Shown here in pieces: positions 44,084 to 53,995 of a stretch of DNA of 64,000 nt (positions are counted from its first letter, which is position 1; every line of letters begins with the position of its first letter). A program made the position numbers and the translations under genes. Below the pieces are notes generated by a model, which saw only the letters and a list, made by a program, of their open reading frames with translations, had not been told where the DNA came from and did not search any database. Origin of the DNA: Eubacterium uniforme (GTDB lineage: Bacteria > Bacillota > Clostridia > Lachnospirales > Lachnospiraceae); the NCBI RefSeq assembly GCF_900167115.1, contig NZ_FUXZ01000009.1, forward strand, positions 62,001-126,000, written 5' to 3'.

Positions 44084-45331
44084 TTATTCAACATCATTAT
44101 GATTCTCATCACTCTCATAGTTATAAAGTTCTCCATAATCATCTTTCATGTTCTTTATACTTGAATATACAAGAATCTTATCCCCTTCTTTAAGAATAAA
44201 CTTACTAGAAGGTTTATAGACATTATCTCCACGTTTAATCATTACAACATGTGTCTGTCTTGAAATATCAATATCCTTAAGCATCTGTCCAACCCATCTA
44301 TGCTTGGCTAACATCTCAATCTCTCTTAACTGTAATTTGTATTCATTATCCTTATCATCAGCACTTATAACAATATTATCACCCTTATCAAGAACAACAT
44401 CTTCATTAGGCATAACCGTTTTTCTTCCTCTTATCACAAATGCTATTGAGCTTTTCTTAGGTAGCGTAATTTCACTTATTTTCTTTCCTATAAGGATATC
44501 TCCCTCTACAAGATTAATATTAATAAAATTAACATCTTCTTCTCTTGCATATTCACCAACTCTTTTTATTTTCCCATACTGTTCAACGAATCCAGCAGAA
44601 ATAATACCAGTTGGAATAGCAACCATACCAACGCCTAAGAAAGCTATAATTATTCCAAATGCCTTACCTGCTGTTGTGATTGGATAAATATCTCCATATC
44701 CAACTGTAAGAAGCGTCGATGTAGCCCACCATAATCCAGAAAATGCATTTTCAAACACATCTGGTTGTGCCTCATGTTCAAGACTATACATACATAAACT
44801 TGACCCCATCATAAGTACGAGTATTATAAAAATACTTGAGAATAACTGTTGCTTCTTTGCAAGTATAACATCCCTAATTACATTAATTGAATCATAATAT
44901 GCATTAACTCTAAAAAGTCGTAATATTCTTACTACCCTTATCATACGAAATGCAACTGCGCCTGCCGGGAACACAACTGGCAAATAATATGGTAAAAATG
45001 ATAACAAATCGACTAATCCAAAGAATGAAAAAACGTAGCTCCTTATTGCTCCTAATTCACTTTCCATCGGATAAGCATATTTTGCTGATATCAATCTTAA
45101 GACATAATCAATAGCAAATATAGCCATCGTTATGGATTCAATCAATATAAATATATCTTTATAAGAACGATATTGATCAAATGTTGAAAGAATAGCAACA
45201 GCCAAATTAAGTATAAGCGCCACCGTACTTACAATATCATAAAATTGATTTATAGGTTTATCAACAACACCTACAGAAACCATATCAAATATTGATTTTC
45301 TTATATTACTTTTTTTATTAGCAGTACTCAT
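44084..45331 (-). CDS. Voltage-gated-type potassium channel with C-terminal RCK domain
   Basis: 415 residues. Six membrane segments with a voltage-sensor-like S4 (RMIRVVRILRLFRV, Arg every third residue at about 130-143), pore helix FSGLWWATSTLL and K+ filter TVGYGD, then S6. After about 245 are two TrkA_C/RCK_C-type domains (LVEGDILIGKKISEITLP; HRWVGQMLKDIDISRQTHVVMIKR). This is the Kch/Kv-like family, K+ selective, with gating possibly by voltage and ligand. Single gene, AAGGAAGG upstream. Confidence 0.92.
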   Translation of the reverse strand: MSTANKKSNIRKSIFDMVSVGVVDKPINQFYDIVSTVALILNLAVAILSTFDQYRSYKDIFILIESITMAIFAIDYVLRLISAKYAYPMESELGAIRSYVFSFFGLVDLLSFLPYYLPVVFPAGAVAFRMIRVVRILRLFRVNAYYDSINVIRDVILAKKQQLFSSIFIILVLMMGSSLCMYSLEHEAQPDVFENAFSGLWWATSTLLTVGYGDIYPITTAGKAFGIIIAFLGVGMVAIPTGIISAGFVEQYGKIKRVGEYAREEDVNFININLVEGDILIGKKISEITLPKKSSIAFVIRGRKTVMPNEDVVLDKGDNIVISADDKDNEYKLQLREIEMLAKHRWVGQMLKDIDISRQTHVVMIKRGDNVYKPSSKFILKEGDKILVYSSIKNMKDDYGELYNYESDENHNDVE

Positions 45332-45384
45332 GGTCCTTCCTTCCAGTTTAAATATATCTAATACTTCAATAAAAATACCATTAA

Positions 45385-46044
45385 TTAAACTATAATGTTT
45401 TCTTGTTTATTAACAGTATCATACATCCTTCTTGGATATGGTATATTATATGTCAAATATAATACAACATAAGTGAAAATACCAATTAATATTATACCAA
45501 AATAACCTACCAATGCAAAATGATAAACTGAAAACTCTTCAACAAAATCATCCATTCCATGCGTTAACAAGTAATCTGTTATATCCTTATTTGATGTTAT
45601 AACTGCTGCAACTACTCCTAACGAAAAGAAAGTAACAACTGGTTTTTTTATGCCTATACACATATACACCTGATACGCAAACATCAATGCTAAGAAATAC
45701 ATAACTTCATTCTTCACAGCATCTGCTGGAAGATTATAATAGTCATAACATATACCTCTAAATAATACATACACTGTAAACACACTTAAATATGCAAATG
45801 TACAAATCATAGTTATCCCAATTGTTGAGGCCTTTTTAATTCCAGGAAAAACTGAAACATAACCTGCCACTGTAATATTTAAAAATCCATTTAATATTAA
45901 TACCGTAGCAGCCATAGGCCATATGAATAAACTACCACGTCCTCTTATATCAAAAAAACCAAATGCTCCCAATAAGTAAAACACAATTGCCAATTTATAA
46001 TTTAAATTTTCGCGTGGTACATACTTATATATTCCTAAATACAT
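45385..46044 (-). CDS. Membrane protein, probable ABC permease component
   Basis: 219 residues from the ATG at 46044 (AAGGAG 9 bases before). Six predicted membrane helices, aromatic-rich. No family recognised; position as last gene of an operon with an ABC ATPase suggests it is part of the permease. Confidence 0.65.
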   Translation of the reverse strand: MYLGIYKYVPRENLNYKLAIVFYLLGAFGFFDIRGRGSLFIWPMAATVLILNGFLNITVAGYVSVFPGIKKASTIGITMICTFAYLSVFTVYVLFRGICYDYYNLPADAVKNEVMYFLALMFAYQVYMCIGIKKPVVTFFSLGVVAAVITSNKDITDYLLTHGMDDFVEEFSVYHFALVGYFGIILIGIFTYVVLYLTYNIPYPRRMYDTVNKQENIIV

Positions 46045-46069
46045 TAAAACCAACTCCTTAAATTAACTA

Positions 46070-46750
46070 TTAATCCTTTGCCCAATTCTTTCGTATATTC
46101 TTTTTTATTGATCTTACATTAATTATAGAAAATACCAATGCAAAAATGCTCTGATAAAATACATTTTTATAAGTAATCCAACTTGATATTGAAATACCTA
46201 AAAACATTGGAATTAAAGCTGTATACAAAAATGCCATCATCCATAACATATGCGCCCAATTCATAAAATGTCTAACAACCCAAGTACTAAACTGAATCAA
46301 CAAAATACTATTAATAACAAGACTTAAAATATTAGCAAAACTAAAGGATGTTTCTTTATACATAGGCGGAAAACCATAATAACTAATAATTGCTGTAAGC
46401 CCTCCCACAAAAAGCATTAATAAGTTTTTACAAATTGCATCAGCTAAAACCGTCTGTTCAATAATCTTTTTACCGTTTTCTGACATTAAAAGAAAACTTT
46501 CATACCGGTTTTCCTTACTATATATTCCTTTAAAAACCGTAATATCAACTACAACTATCGTATAAACCATTGCAATTGGACACATAGAAATAAACCTAAC
46601 AAACATATCGACTATTTCCTCATGCGTATTAGGCAAAAATGGTCTATAAATCATCATCGCAATTTCTCCAGATAATATAGAAAATGGTAATATTCCATAT
46701 ATTATTAATCTATATATAAATGGAGTATAATTTCTATAACTTTTAATCAT
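46070..46750 (-). CDS. Membrane protein, probable ABC permease component
   Basis: 226 residues with six predicted membrane helices and a basic C-terminus (RSIKKNIRKNW). GGGGAG is 5 bases from the ATG. It is encoded 70 bases after the ABC ATPase and 25 bases before another membrane protein of similar size, so the two could form a heterodimeric ABC-2-type permease. No sequence signature proves this. Confidence 0.65.
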   Translation of the reverse strand: MIKSYRNYTPFIYRLIIYGILPFSILSGEIAMMIYRPFLPNTHEEIVDMFVRFISMCPIAMVYTIVVVDITVFKGIYSKENRYESFLLMSENGKKIIEQTVLADAICKNLLMLFVGGLTAIISYYGFPPMYKETSFSFANILSLVINSILLIQFSTWVVRHFMNWAHMLWMMAFLYTALIPMFLGISISSWITYKNVFYQSIFALVFSIINVRSIKKNIRKNWAKD

Positions 46751-46820
46751 ATAATCTCCCCAACTCTAATTATCTTCTATTTCTAAATCCATATATACTT
46801 AAAACTCCTAAGTATATGCT

Positions 46821-47726
46821 TTATAAATCAGGAATGACAATCTTACTCTTTCCTTTCATAATAGCAACACTAATTTGATATAAAGTTGGAATAAAACTTT
46901 CAATGTTAATATTTTTTATTTGCTCCATATTTTCAGATAAAATAACACCTTCAAATCCATCGTTAGTTCTAATCAAATTAAGGGCATTAGGTAATACTTT
47001 ATCAAAATCCTCATCCTTTCCCTTAATAAATCTATATTTCTCTTTGATGTCTTTTGAATATCCCTGTTCAACAATTTTTCCCTTTTCCATAATCATAATA
47101 TAATCCGTAACATTCTCCATGTCTGAAATATTATGAGTCGAAAAGAAAACAGTTCGTTCACCCTGTCCTGCTTTAATATACTTTCTAATCATTTCTGATA
47201 ATGCATCTCTCATAAGAGGATCAAGTGGAGATGCCGGTTCATCCATGATAAGTAATTTTGTATCCCTAGCAAATACACATGCTAACTGAAGTTTAACTTT
47301 ATTACCATCGGATAATTTTGAATTTGGTTTTGCCGGCTTCATAAAAATATCATAATCCAAATCCAAGCTTCTAGCGATATTCATAAACTTGTCCTCATTA
47401 AAATCCTTATACATTATCTTTGATAATTCCCTTATTTGATTACCGGTCCATGATGGAATAAAATACATTCCCGTACCTGTATAACCAATCAAATCTCTAA
47501 GTCCCTTATCCTCAATATTATTATATTTATCAAAATAAGTTAAACTACCTTTATAATCTCTTCTAATTCCTGACAAAATATTAAGAAGTGTGGATTTACC
47601 AGCGCCATTCTCTCCAACAAGCGCAGTAGCACAACCTTTCGGAATACCAAACTCCGTAAGGTTAAGCTCAAAATCTCCAAACTTCTTACTTAAATTATCT
47701 GATTTAATTACATAATTTCCTGTCAT
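46821..47726 (-). CDS. ABC transporter ATP-binding protein
   Basis: 301 residues. Walker A GENGAGKST near 37-45, Walker B LLIMDEP, D-loop SPLDPL and H-loop FFSTHNI. The signature motif is LSDGN rather than LSGGQ, as in ATPases of ABC-2 exporters such as YtrB-like proteins, which act in cell-envelope stress. The start MTGNYVIKS at 47726 follows GGGGT; a GTG five codons earlier overlaps that site. Between the sortase gene (15 bases) and two membrane proteins. Confidence 0.9.
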   Translation of the reverse strand: MTGNYVIKSDNLSKKFGDFELNLTEFGIPKGCATALVGENGAGKSTLLNILSGIRRDYKGSLTYFDKYNNIEDKGLRDLIGYTGTGMYFIPSWTGNQIRELSKIMYKDFNEDKFMNIARSLDLDYDIFMKPAKPNSKLSDGNKVKLQLACVFARDTKLLIMDEPASPLDPLMRDALSEMIRKYIKAGQGERTVFFSTHNISDMENVTDYIMIMEKGKIVEQGYSKDIKEKYRFIKGKDEDFDKVLPNALNLIRTNDGFEGVILSENMEQIKNINIESFIPTLYQISVAIMKGKSKIVIPDL

Positions 47727-47740
47727 ATAATAACCCCACA

Positions 47741-48616
47741 CTATTTTTTCTTCTTTTTCTTTTTCTTCTTATCCTTATCCTGATTAATAAGTTTATTATT
47801 TACCATAATTCTTTTAGCAACAACAACATATCTACCTTGATTTTTATGATATGAACAAGTAGAAAGTGTAAGTAATTTATCCCCATAATTTGCTGTTGTT
47901 TCTATCTGATAAGGGCTTGCTTCTTTTGCCTTTTTCACATAGTCATCAAATTCTGTTTTATCATTAGCGTCAAAGAAATTATAATACTTAAATGCATTCT
48001 TATTACTATAATCTATTTCCGTTTTAAAAGTTGCAATAACCTCATATAATGCATCTTCTTTTATAGTATCAAATTCTATATATTTATGACCCTCATAAAA
48101 ACCTTTATCAGCGTACTTTGTAAGTTCACCAAAAAGAGTACCCGTATTCATATTATGTCCATAGATAATAACGTTATCAGATGGTTTTAAAGGATCACAC
48201 TTACCAGCAGCAAATGGTGTTCCTTCAATACTCCAATTTTTCTTGAAATCATTTCTTAAATAATATTCTTCATTATTCGGAGTATGCATTACAGGGTAGT
48301 CAATCTTTGTACCTGAAATTGTGAGCCAACCAATAAAATCCTTATTTTTCTTATATACTTTGACAAATTTATTCTGAACCTGAACGCCATCAATATCAGT
48401 AAATTCTACTTTCTTTTCCTCGCTCTGCTCAGTATTTATTTGATTTGTATCAGTAATTTTATCATCTTCTCCAATCAGTTTTTTCAAATCTGATACTGCT
48501 TTTTCTGATCTATAAATAGTATAGTAATACCGACCTATGTAAAAACCTGAAATTAAGAATGTGGCCGTAAAAACAATTATTAACAAATTAATAATCAAAT
48601 TCTTTTTTCTTCTCAT
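47741..48616 (-). CDS. srtB: Class B sortase
   Basis: 291 residues. An N-terminal membrane anchor (about 7-28) is followed by the sortase domain: His in IIYGHNM, catalytic Cys in LLTLSTCSY and Arg in GRYVVVAKR. SrtB enzymes join proteins with NPxTN-like or NVQTG-like motifs to peptidoglycan. No obvious substrate is encoded nearby. The C-terminus is a run of nine lysines after DKD, coded by A/G-only codons. It heads the sortase-ABC-permease gene group. Confidence 0.92.
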   Translation of the reverse strand: MRRKKNLIINLLIIVFTATFLISGFYIGRYYYTIYRSEKAVSDLKKLIGEDDKITDTNQINTEQSEEKKVEFTDIDGVQVQNKFVKVYKKNKDFIGWLTISGTKIDYPVMHTPNNEEYYLRNDFKKNWSIEGTPFAAGKCDPLKPSDNVIIYGHNMNTGTLFGELTKYADKGFYEGHKYIEFDTIKEDALYEVIATFKTEIDYSNKNAFKYYNFFDANDKTEFDDYVKKAKEASPYQIETTANYGDKLLTLSTCSYHKNQGRYVVVAKRIMVNNKLINQDKDKKKKKKKKK

Positions 48617-48669
48617 TATACATCATCCCCTTTTTCACTCTACAAAACCAAAACATACAAATTCCAAAA

Positions 48670-50031
48670 TTACATCATATGCTTTCTAACATAATCAAGG
48701 AATCCTCTATTAGTCTTTGTCTTATGGAATATATCAATTATTCGCTCAGCAGCTTCTTCAGATTTAATTCCATTAAGAGACTTTCTAATTTTATTAACTT
48801 CATTAAGTTCAAGATCTGTTAGAAGCAAGTCTTCTCTTCTAGTTCCTGATTTAGCAATATCAATAGCAGGAAATACTCTTCTTTCTGATATCTTTCTATC
48901 TAAAACAAGTTCCATATTACCTGTTCCCTTAAATTCCTCATAAACGACATCATCCATTTTACTACCTGTATCAACTAAAGCCGTCGCAAGAATTGTAAGG
49001 CTTCCGCCTTCTCTCATATTCCTAGCTGCACCAAAAAATCTCTTTGGCATATGAAGAGCTGCTGGATCAAGACCTCCTGATAAAGTTCTACCACTTGGAC
49101 TAATTGTCATGTTATATGCTCTTGCAAGTCTTGTAATACTATCAAGAAGTATCATAACATCCTCACCATGCTCAACTAATCTTTTAGCTCTTTCTATAAC
49201 CATCTCTGAAACTCTCTTATGATGTTCAGGAAGTTCATCAAAAGTTGAATAAATAACTTCAACATTGCCACCTTCTATAGCTTCCTTCATATCTGTTACT
49301 TCTTCAGGTCTTTCATCAATAAGAAGAATAATCAACTTCATGTCAGGATGAGATCTTTTTACTGATTTTGCAACTTCTTTTAATAGAGTAGTTTTACCTG
49401 CCTTAGGTGGTGATACAATCATACCACGCTGTCCCTTACCAATAGGACTTATTAAATCAACAATTCTCATTGCTGTATTCTCTGTCTCATTTTCAAGTAT
49501 AATTCTTTCATTTGGAAAAATAGGTGTTAAGTCTTCAAATGCTTTTCTTTTACTAGCTAGTTCTGCTTCATATCCATTAACCTTTTCTAGAAACTGTAAC
49601 CCACCATAGTTTTCACCATTTCTTTTAGGTCTTACCTTACCAGTAAGTATATCACCTGTTTTTAAATTAAACCTTCTAATCTGCGCAGGTGAAACATATA
49701 CATCCTCCTCACCTGGCAAGTAATTTTCACATCTAATAAAACCATATCCATCTGCAAGGACTTCTAATATACCCTGCTTTATTTCTTCATTACCCTGATT
49801 TTCATTACTAGTTTGTTTTTCACAAGCAATTTGAGATTGCTTTTCATCATTTATCTGTGGTTCATTACTATTTTTTATTTTTGTACTTTCCTCATTATCA
49901 CTTGAACTTGTACTAGCAATAATTGCTTCTATCAAATCATCTTTTTTCATAGAAGCTGCCCCCTTAATCATATTTACCTTAGCTATCTCCCTTAATTCCT
50001 TTACTGGAAGTGTTTTTAATTTTTCTCTCAT
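48670..50031 (-). CDS. rho: Transcription termination factor Rho
   Basis: Hexameric RNA helicase that ends transcription. 453 residues from ATG 50031: Rho_N helices ([18 protein letters not shown]), an Asn/Ser/Gln-rich insert about 45-85, the RNA-binding cold-shock-like domain ([20 protein letters not shown]), and the RecA core with Walker [12 protein letters not shown], Walker [11 protein letters not shown] and Q/R-loop [11 protein letters not shown]. The start is placed at the ATG following the hairpin at 50032-50062. The in-frame GTG at 50052 is only 3 bases from the Shine-Dalgarno and lies inside that hairpin. Confidence 0.93.
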   Translation of the reverse strand: MREKLKTLPVKELREIAKVNMIKGAASMKKDDLIEAIIASTSSSDNEESTKIKNSNEPQINDEKQSQIACEKQTSNENQGNEEIKQGILEVLADGYGFIRCENYLPGEEDVYVSPAQIRRFNLKTGDILTGKVRPKRNGENYGGLQFLEKVNGYEAELASKRKAFEDLTPIFPNERIILENETENTAMRIVDLISPIGKGQRGMIVSPPKAGKTTLLKEVAKSVKRSHPDMKLIILLIDERPEEVTDMKEAIEGGNVEVIYSTFDELPEHHKRVSEMVIERAKRLVEHGEDVMILLDSITRLARAYNMTISPSGRTLSGGLDPAALHMPKRFFGAARNMREGGSLTILATALVDTGSKMDDVVYEEFKGTGNMELVLDRKISERRVFPAIDIAKSGTRREDLLLTDLELNEVNKIRKSLNGIKSEEAAERIIDIFHKTKTNRGFLDYVRKHMM

Positions 50032-50062
50032 ACTTTGAATGTGAATAATCACATACTCCTTT
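50032..50062 (-). promoter_or_regulatory. Hairpin-bridged ribosome binding site of rho
   Basis: AAAGGAG (50056-50062), one base, perfect hairpin ATGTGA-TTAT-TCACAT (50039-50054), then TCAAAGT (7 bases) and ATG. Folding gives an effective spacing of 8 bases; unfolded it is 24. Confidence 0.6.
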
Positions 50063-50211
50063 CTAGAATAATAAATAATATAAGAGGTATACTAATATTA
50101 TAAACCTTTGATTATTTTATTTCTTTATTTATTTTTAAATTTTTTGAAAACAAATTGATTTTAAATTAGATAACAATACTTATTATTGATTAATTAGAAT
50201 TATTATATGAA

Positions 50212-50244
50212 ATATATCAAGTGATATTTCTATCACTTGATATA
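50212..50244 (-). terminator. Hairpin after the 167-residue gene
   Basis: ATATCAAGTGATA / TATCACTTGATAT with a 4-base loop, 34 bases after the stop at 50278. The T run is weak, so termination may be partial; the rest of 50063-50211 is AT-rich with nothing recognisable. Confidence 0.6.
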
Positions 50245-50277
50245 ATCAGAATCTTTAAGATTTTAAGAGCCTGCTTC

Positions 50278-50781
50278 CTACTGTTCAGGTTGCATAGACT
50301 CTACACTAAGTGTCATAAGAACCATAAATGGTTTAGAACTTTTTCCCTTTTCAGCTTCTCCATAAACCATCTGACTAAAAGAATATTCATTATCCGCTAA
50401 ACAAATATATCTTACATTCTTTTCCGTAACTGGTTCTCTTCCTGAAACATCTAATAAATATCTATTAGAATATGTATCACCATTTTTATCTGTATATGTA
50501 TACTTTCCTTTATCGTATTTTATAACAGCTGCGTGACTAACCGAACCACCATCTGTTAAAAACTTTACCTTAATACTTTCCTTCCTACCAATCTTGGTTC
50601 TCGACATAAAATTCACCCATGCCTCAGATCCTTTAACCATATGGCCACTCTGAATCTCAACTGTAGATCCACCATTAAGATTATTTTTCATATTAAAGAA
50701 AACAACCATACCTATAACAGCGACCATGAAAATTGCAAGTATTAAATACACGCTACCCATTCCTGCTTCCTTTTTTTTCAT
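50278..50781 (-). CDS. Membrane-anchored protein of unknown function
   Basis: 167 residues. Basic start MKKKEAG, one membrane helix at about 11-29, then an extracytoplasmic beta-rich domain (SVSHAAVIKYDKGKYTYTDKNGDTYSNRYLLDVSG). No lipobox Cys. GGAG is 5 bases before the ATG at 50781. No family recognised; single gene. Confidence 0.7.
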   Translation of the reverse strand: MKKKEAGMGSVYLILAIFMVAVIGMVVFFNMKNNLNGGSTVEIQSGHMVKGSEAWVNFMSRTKIGRKESIKVKFLTDGGSVSHAAVIKYDKGKYTYTDKNGDTYSNRYLLDVSGREPVTEKNVRYICLADNEYSFSQMVYGEAEKGKSSKPFMVLMTLSVESMQPEQ

Positions 50782-50955
50782 ATATTCTCCAATCCTACAC
50801 AAACGTGCTTTTATTTAATAAAACTAACTACCTATGCCTATTTTAATAAACTTTCCAGCCACTGTCAACAGTAGTATTCTTAGTGGCATTTGCTAATTTA
50901 ACTATTCCTCCTATAAACTTTTTATTTATATGTAATATTTTATAAAATATTACCC

Positions 50956-50983
50956 TTGACACATTTTTCCTATATGTTATTCT
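50956..50983 (+). promoter_or_regulatory. Malic enzyme promoter
   Basis: Consensus TTGACA, 16-base spacer, TATTCT, about 45 bases before the start codon. Confidence 0.6.
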
Positions 50984-51035
50984 ATATAAGGTATTTTTCA
51001 TACCATAAATATAAAAATTCCAAAGGAGACAGATG

Positions 51036-52202
51036 ATGACAGATAAATTAACAAATGATGAAAAAGCATTATTGTTACACGAAGAGTGGCAAGGAAAAAT
51101 CGAAACAACATCTAAGTGTTCAGTAAAATCAAGAGAAGATTTGGCTCTTGCTTATACTCCTGGTGTTGCTGCACCTTGTCTTAAAATCAAAGATAACGTT
51201 GAGGATGCATACAAATACACTATTAAATCAAACACAATTGCAGTTGTTTCTGATGGTAGTGCAGTTTTAGGTCTTGGTAACATTGGCCCAGAGGCTGCTA
51301 TGCCAGTTATGGAAGGTAAGGCTGTATTATTCAAGGAATTTGGTGATGTTAATGCAGTTCCTATTTGTCTTGATACTCAGGATGTTGACGAAATCGTTAA
51401 TACAGTTTGCATGATTGCACCTGGATTTGGTGGAATCAATCTTGAAGATATATCTGCTCCAAGATGTTTTGAAATAGAAAATAAATTAAAAGAAAAATTA
51501 AACATTCCAGTATTCCATGATGATCAGCATGGTACTGCAATCGTTGTATTATCAGGTATTATCAATGCTTTAAGAATTGTTGATAAGAAAAAGGAAGATC
51601 TTAAAGTTGTTATAAATGGTGCTGGTGCAGCTGGTATAGCAATCGCAAAGCTTCTTATCAACTATGGTGTAAAAGCAACTAACGTTAAATTACTTGGTAG
51701 ACATGGTATTCTTTCACCATCTAATGAACATATTAACTGGGCTCAGAAAGAAATGGCTGCAATCACAAACCCTGAAGACTTAAACGGCGATTTGTCAGTT
51801 GCAGTTAAAGGTGCTGATGTATTCATTGGTGTTTCTGCTCCTGGTGTTCTTACACAGGATATGGTTAAGACTATGAATAACGATGCCATCATCTTTGCAA
51901 TGGCTAATCCAGTTCCAGAAATTATGCCAGATGAAGCTAAAGCTGCAGGTGCTAGAATTATAGGAACAGGCCGTTCAGACTTCCCTAACCAGATTAATAA
52001 TGTTATTGCTTTTCCTGGTATCTTTAAAGGTGCTCTTGAAGGCAGAGCTGAGCAGATTACAGAAGATATGAAACTTGCTGTTGCTAAAGCTATTGCTAGT
52101 GTTGTATCAGACGATGAACTTTGTGAAGACTATGTAATTCCTGAACCATTCAATCCTAAGGTTAAGGATGTTGTTTGCAAAGCAGTTAAAGATTTAATAT
52201 AG
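51036..52202 (+). CDS. Malic enzyme, NAD(P)-dependent
   Basis: Oxidative decarboxylation of malate to pyruvate. 388 residues, the short bacterial form without a phosphotransacetylase tail. [10 protein letters not shown] with the catalytic Tyr, the catalytic Lys/metal region [12 protein letters not shown] and [10 protein letters not shown], and Rossmann [13 protein letters not shown] are all present. Two adjacent ATGs exist; the second (51036) is 7 bases from AAAGGAG and is preferred. Monocistronic. Confidence 0.94.
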   Translation: MTDKLTNDEKALLLHEEWQGKIETTSKCSVKSREDLALAYTPGVAAPCLKIKDNVEDAYKYTIKSNTIAVVSDGSAVLGLGNIGPEAAMPVMEGKAVLFKEFGDVNAVPICLDTQDVDEIVNTVCMIAPGFGGINLEDISAPRCFEIENKLKEKLNIPVFHDDQHGTAIVVLSGIINALRIVDKKKEDLKVVINGAGAAGIAIAKLLINYGVKATNVKLLGRHGILSPSNEHINWAQKEMAAITNPEDLNGDLSVAVKGADVFIGVSAPGVLTQDMVKTMNNDAIIFAMANPVPEIMPDEAKAAGARIIGTGRSDFPNQINNVIAFPGIFKGALEGRAEQITEDMKLAVAKAIASVVSDDELCEDYVIPEPFNPKVKDVVCKAVKDLI

Positions 52203-52246
52203 TTTTATAGATTAGAATATCGACCAACAAATTAATTAATCTTTAT

Positions 52247-52278
52247 AAAAAAACTCTCACATCAAAGTGAGAGTTTTT
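52247..52278. terminator. Bidirectional terminator
   Basis: AAAAACTCTCAC / GTGAGAGTTTTT perfect stem, 6-base loop, T runs both ways, between malic enzyme and the deacetylase gene. Confidence 0.9.
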
Positions 52279-52289
52279 ATTATCTTTAA

Positions 52290-53993
52290 TTATTTTTCAA
52301 TGCTGAAATACTTTTTATCATTCTTAAGACCGCCTCTATAAGCTGCCATTTCAGATACAGTAACTAACTGATATCCATCATCTTTTAATGCTTTCATTAT
52401 TTCATCAGCACCCTTGGCTGTTGATTCATGAAGATCGTGCATTAAGATAATACCACCATCGTAGGCACCCTTAATTGCTGCCTTAACTGTCTTTCTAGTA
52501 TTCTTAGTCTTCCAGTCAAGTGTATCAACATCCCAAAGAATAATTGGATGTTTAGATCTCTTAAGATCACTTGAATCAATTCCACCCCCTGGTGGTCTTG
52601 TAACTGTTGTTTCTTCACCAATCAAATCGTATAAAGCTTCATCAACTTTTTCCACTTCACGAGCGATTTCTGAATGTGAAAGATATTTATACAATTCATG
52701 ATCCCATGTATGATTTCCAATTTCACATCCTAATTCATTTTCACGAACTATATAATCGCTAAATCCATCTATCTGTCTTCCAATAACAAAGAATGTAACA
52801 TGAGCATCATATTTCTCACATGCATCTAAAACCAACGGTGTATATTTCGCTGGACCATCATCATATGTAAGCGCTACCATCTTCTTATCAGCATCAATTG
52901 CCATTTGTTTAACTTCATCACTAGCACTACTCTTACCACCGAATTTATCATATGCAACAACTCTGTATGAATAAACTTTACCGCCTTCTCTATCCTTGTC
53001 AACAAAATGATTTTTATTTCCATCAACAGAAGCAATAGCCTTATATCTATTATCTTCTGTCAATCTATATACCATATAAGAATCAGCTCCACGAACCTTT
53101 TCCCATCTAACATCAAGTTCTTTTGAACCATCAACATTAGAGATTTCATTAATCACAGGATTTCTAAGTGCTATGCCTTCCTTGCTTCGACTGCTCTGTC
53201 CCTGCATAACTGATGAGTTACTGTAAGCAATAATCTTATAATAATATGCTTTTCCCTTAGCAACATTCTCATCAACGTAACTTGAATCCTTTACATCAGC
53301 AATAGTTTTATAAGTACCAGTGCTTTTGCCCGCTCTTAAAACTATGTATCCATGTGCTCCTTTTATATCTTCCCAATTAATTGCAATACCCTTGCTATTA
53401 ATTGTTCTAGTTTCAATATGCTTAGCCACTCCTAATGGCAAAATTTTAACTGCATCTGAAAACTTACCTGTATTTGAATCATCTTTTGCTTTAATTCTAT
53501 AATATGTATACTTATTAACAGGTGCATTTTCATCAACAAATTCAAGGTCGCTTGTAGAACCAATATACTTATATTCCTGATTTCTGTCTTTTGACGCATA
53601 AATATCGTATTCATTTGCGCCTTCAACCTCGCTAAATGTAATTCTTACAACGCCTGATTCTATAACATCAACACTTGTAATAGCACTCTTTCCAATCAAA
53701 TCATGCTCGCGTCCATTATCATCATAAGTTTCTTCACTAACTTCTTCTGTGGAAATTTCTGTCTCTGAAGTTGAATCATCAATATTAGAAAAAATCTTTT
53801 TTCCTGAATTCTTAACATTTGCATCTATACTCAATGAACTAACATCAATTTCTGCTTCATATTTATTATCGTTTGAAGCTACATTTTTCTTTACAATCAA
53901 GCAATATCCACCGAAAATAAGTGATGCTACTACAGCTGAAGAAATCATTCTTTTTGAAATTGTCTTTACCATTCTAGTTCTTCTTCTTCTCAT
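52290..53993 (-). CDS. Polysaccharide deacetylase with fibronectin-like repeats
   Basis: 567 residues. Signal-anchor at about 16-35, an acidic Ser/Thr linker, then three FN3-like repeats (about 100-360) with VEGANEYDIYAS, IKGAHGYIVLR and VRGADSYMVYR. The NodB domain starts near 375: TYDDGP (motif 1), HTWDH metal His pair (motif 2), RPPGGG (motif 3), DTLDW (motif 4) and LMHDLHE (motif 5), all intact, so it should be an active Zn-dependent deacetylase of peptidoglycan or another glycan. It lies 2 bases after the DUF4364 gene at the end of the protease cluster. Confidence 0.92.
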   Translation of the reverse strand: MRRRRTRMVKTISKRMISSAVVASLIFGGYCLIVKKNVASNDNKYEAEIDVSSLSIDANVKNSGKKIFSNIDDSTSETEISTEEVSEETYDDNGREHDLIGKSAITSVDVIESGVVRITFSEVEGANEYDIYASKDRNQEYKYIGSTSDLEFVDENAPVNKYTYYRIKAKDDSNTGKFSDAVKILPLGVAKHIETRTINSKGIAINWEDIKGAHGYIVLRAGKSTGTYKTIADVKDSSYVDENVAKGKAYYYKIIAYSNSSVMQGQSSRSKEGIALRNPVINEISNVDGSKELDVRWEKVRGADSYMVYRLTEDNRYKAIASVDGNKNHFVDKDREGGKVYSYRVVAYDKFGGKSSASDEVKQMAIDADKKMVALTYDDGPAKYTPLVLDACEKYDAHVTFFVIGRQIDGFSDYIVRENELGCEIGNHTWDHELYKYLSHSEIAREVEKVDEALYDLIGEETTVTRPPGGGIDSSDLKRSKHPIILWDVDTLDWKTKNTRKTVKAAIKGAYDGGIILMHDLHESTAKGADEIMKALKDDGYQLVTVSEMAAYRGGLKNDKKYFSIEK

Positions 53994-53995
53994 AA

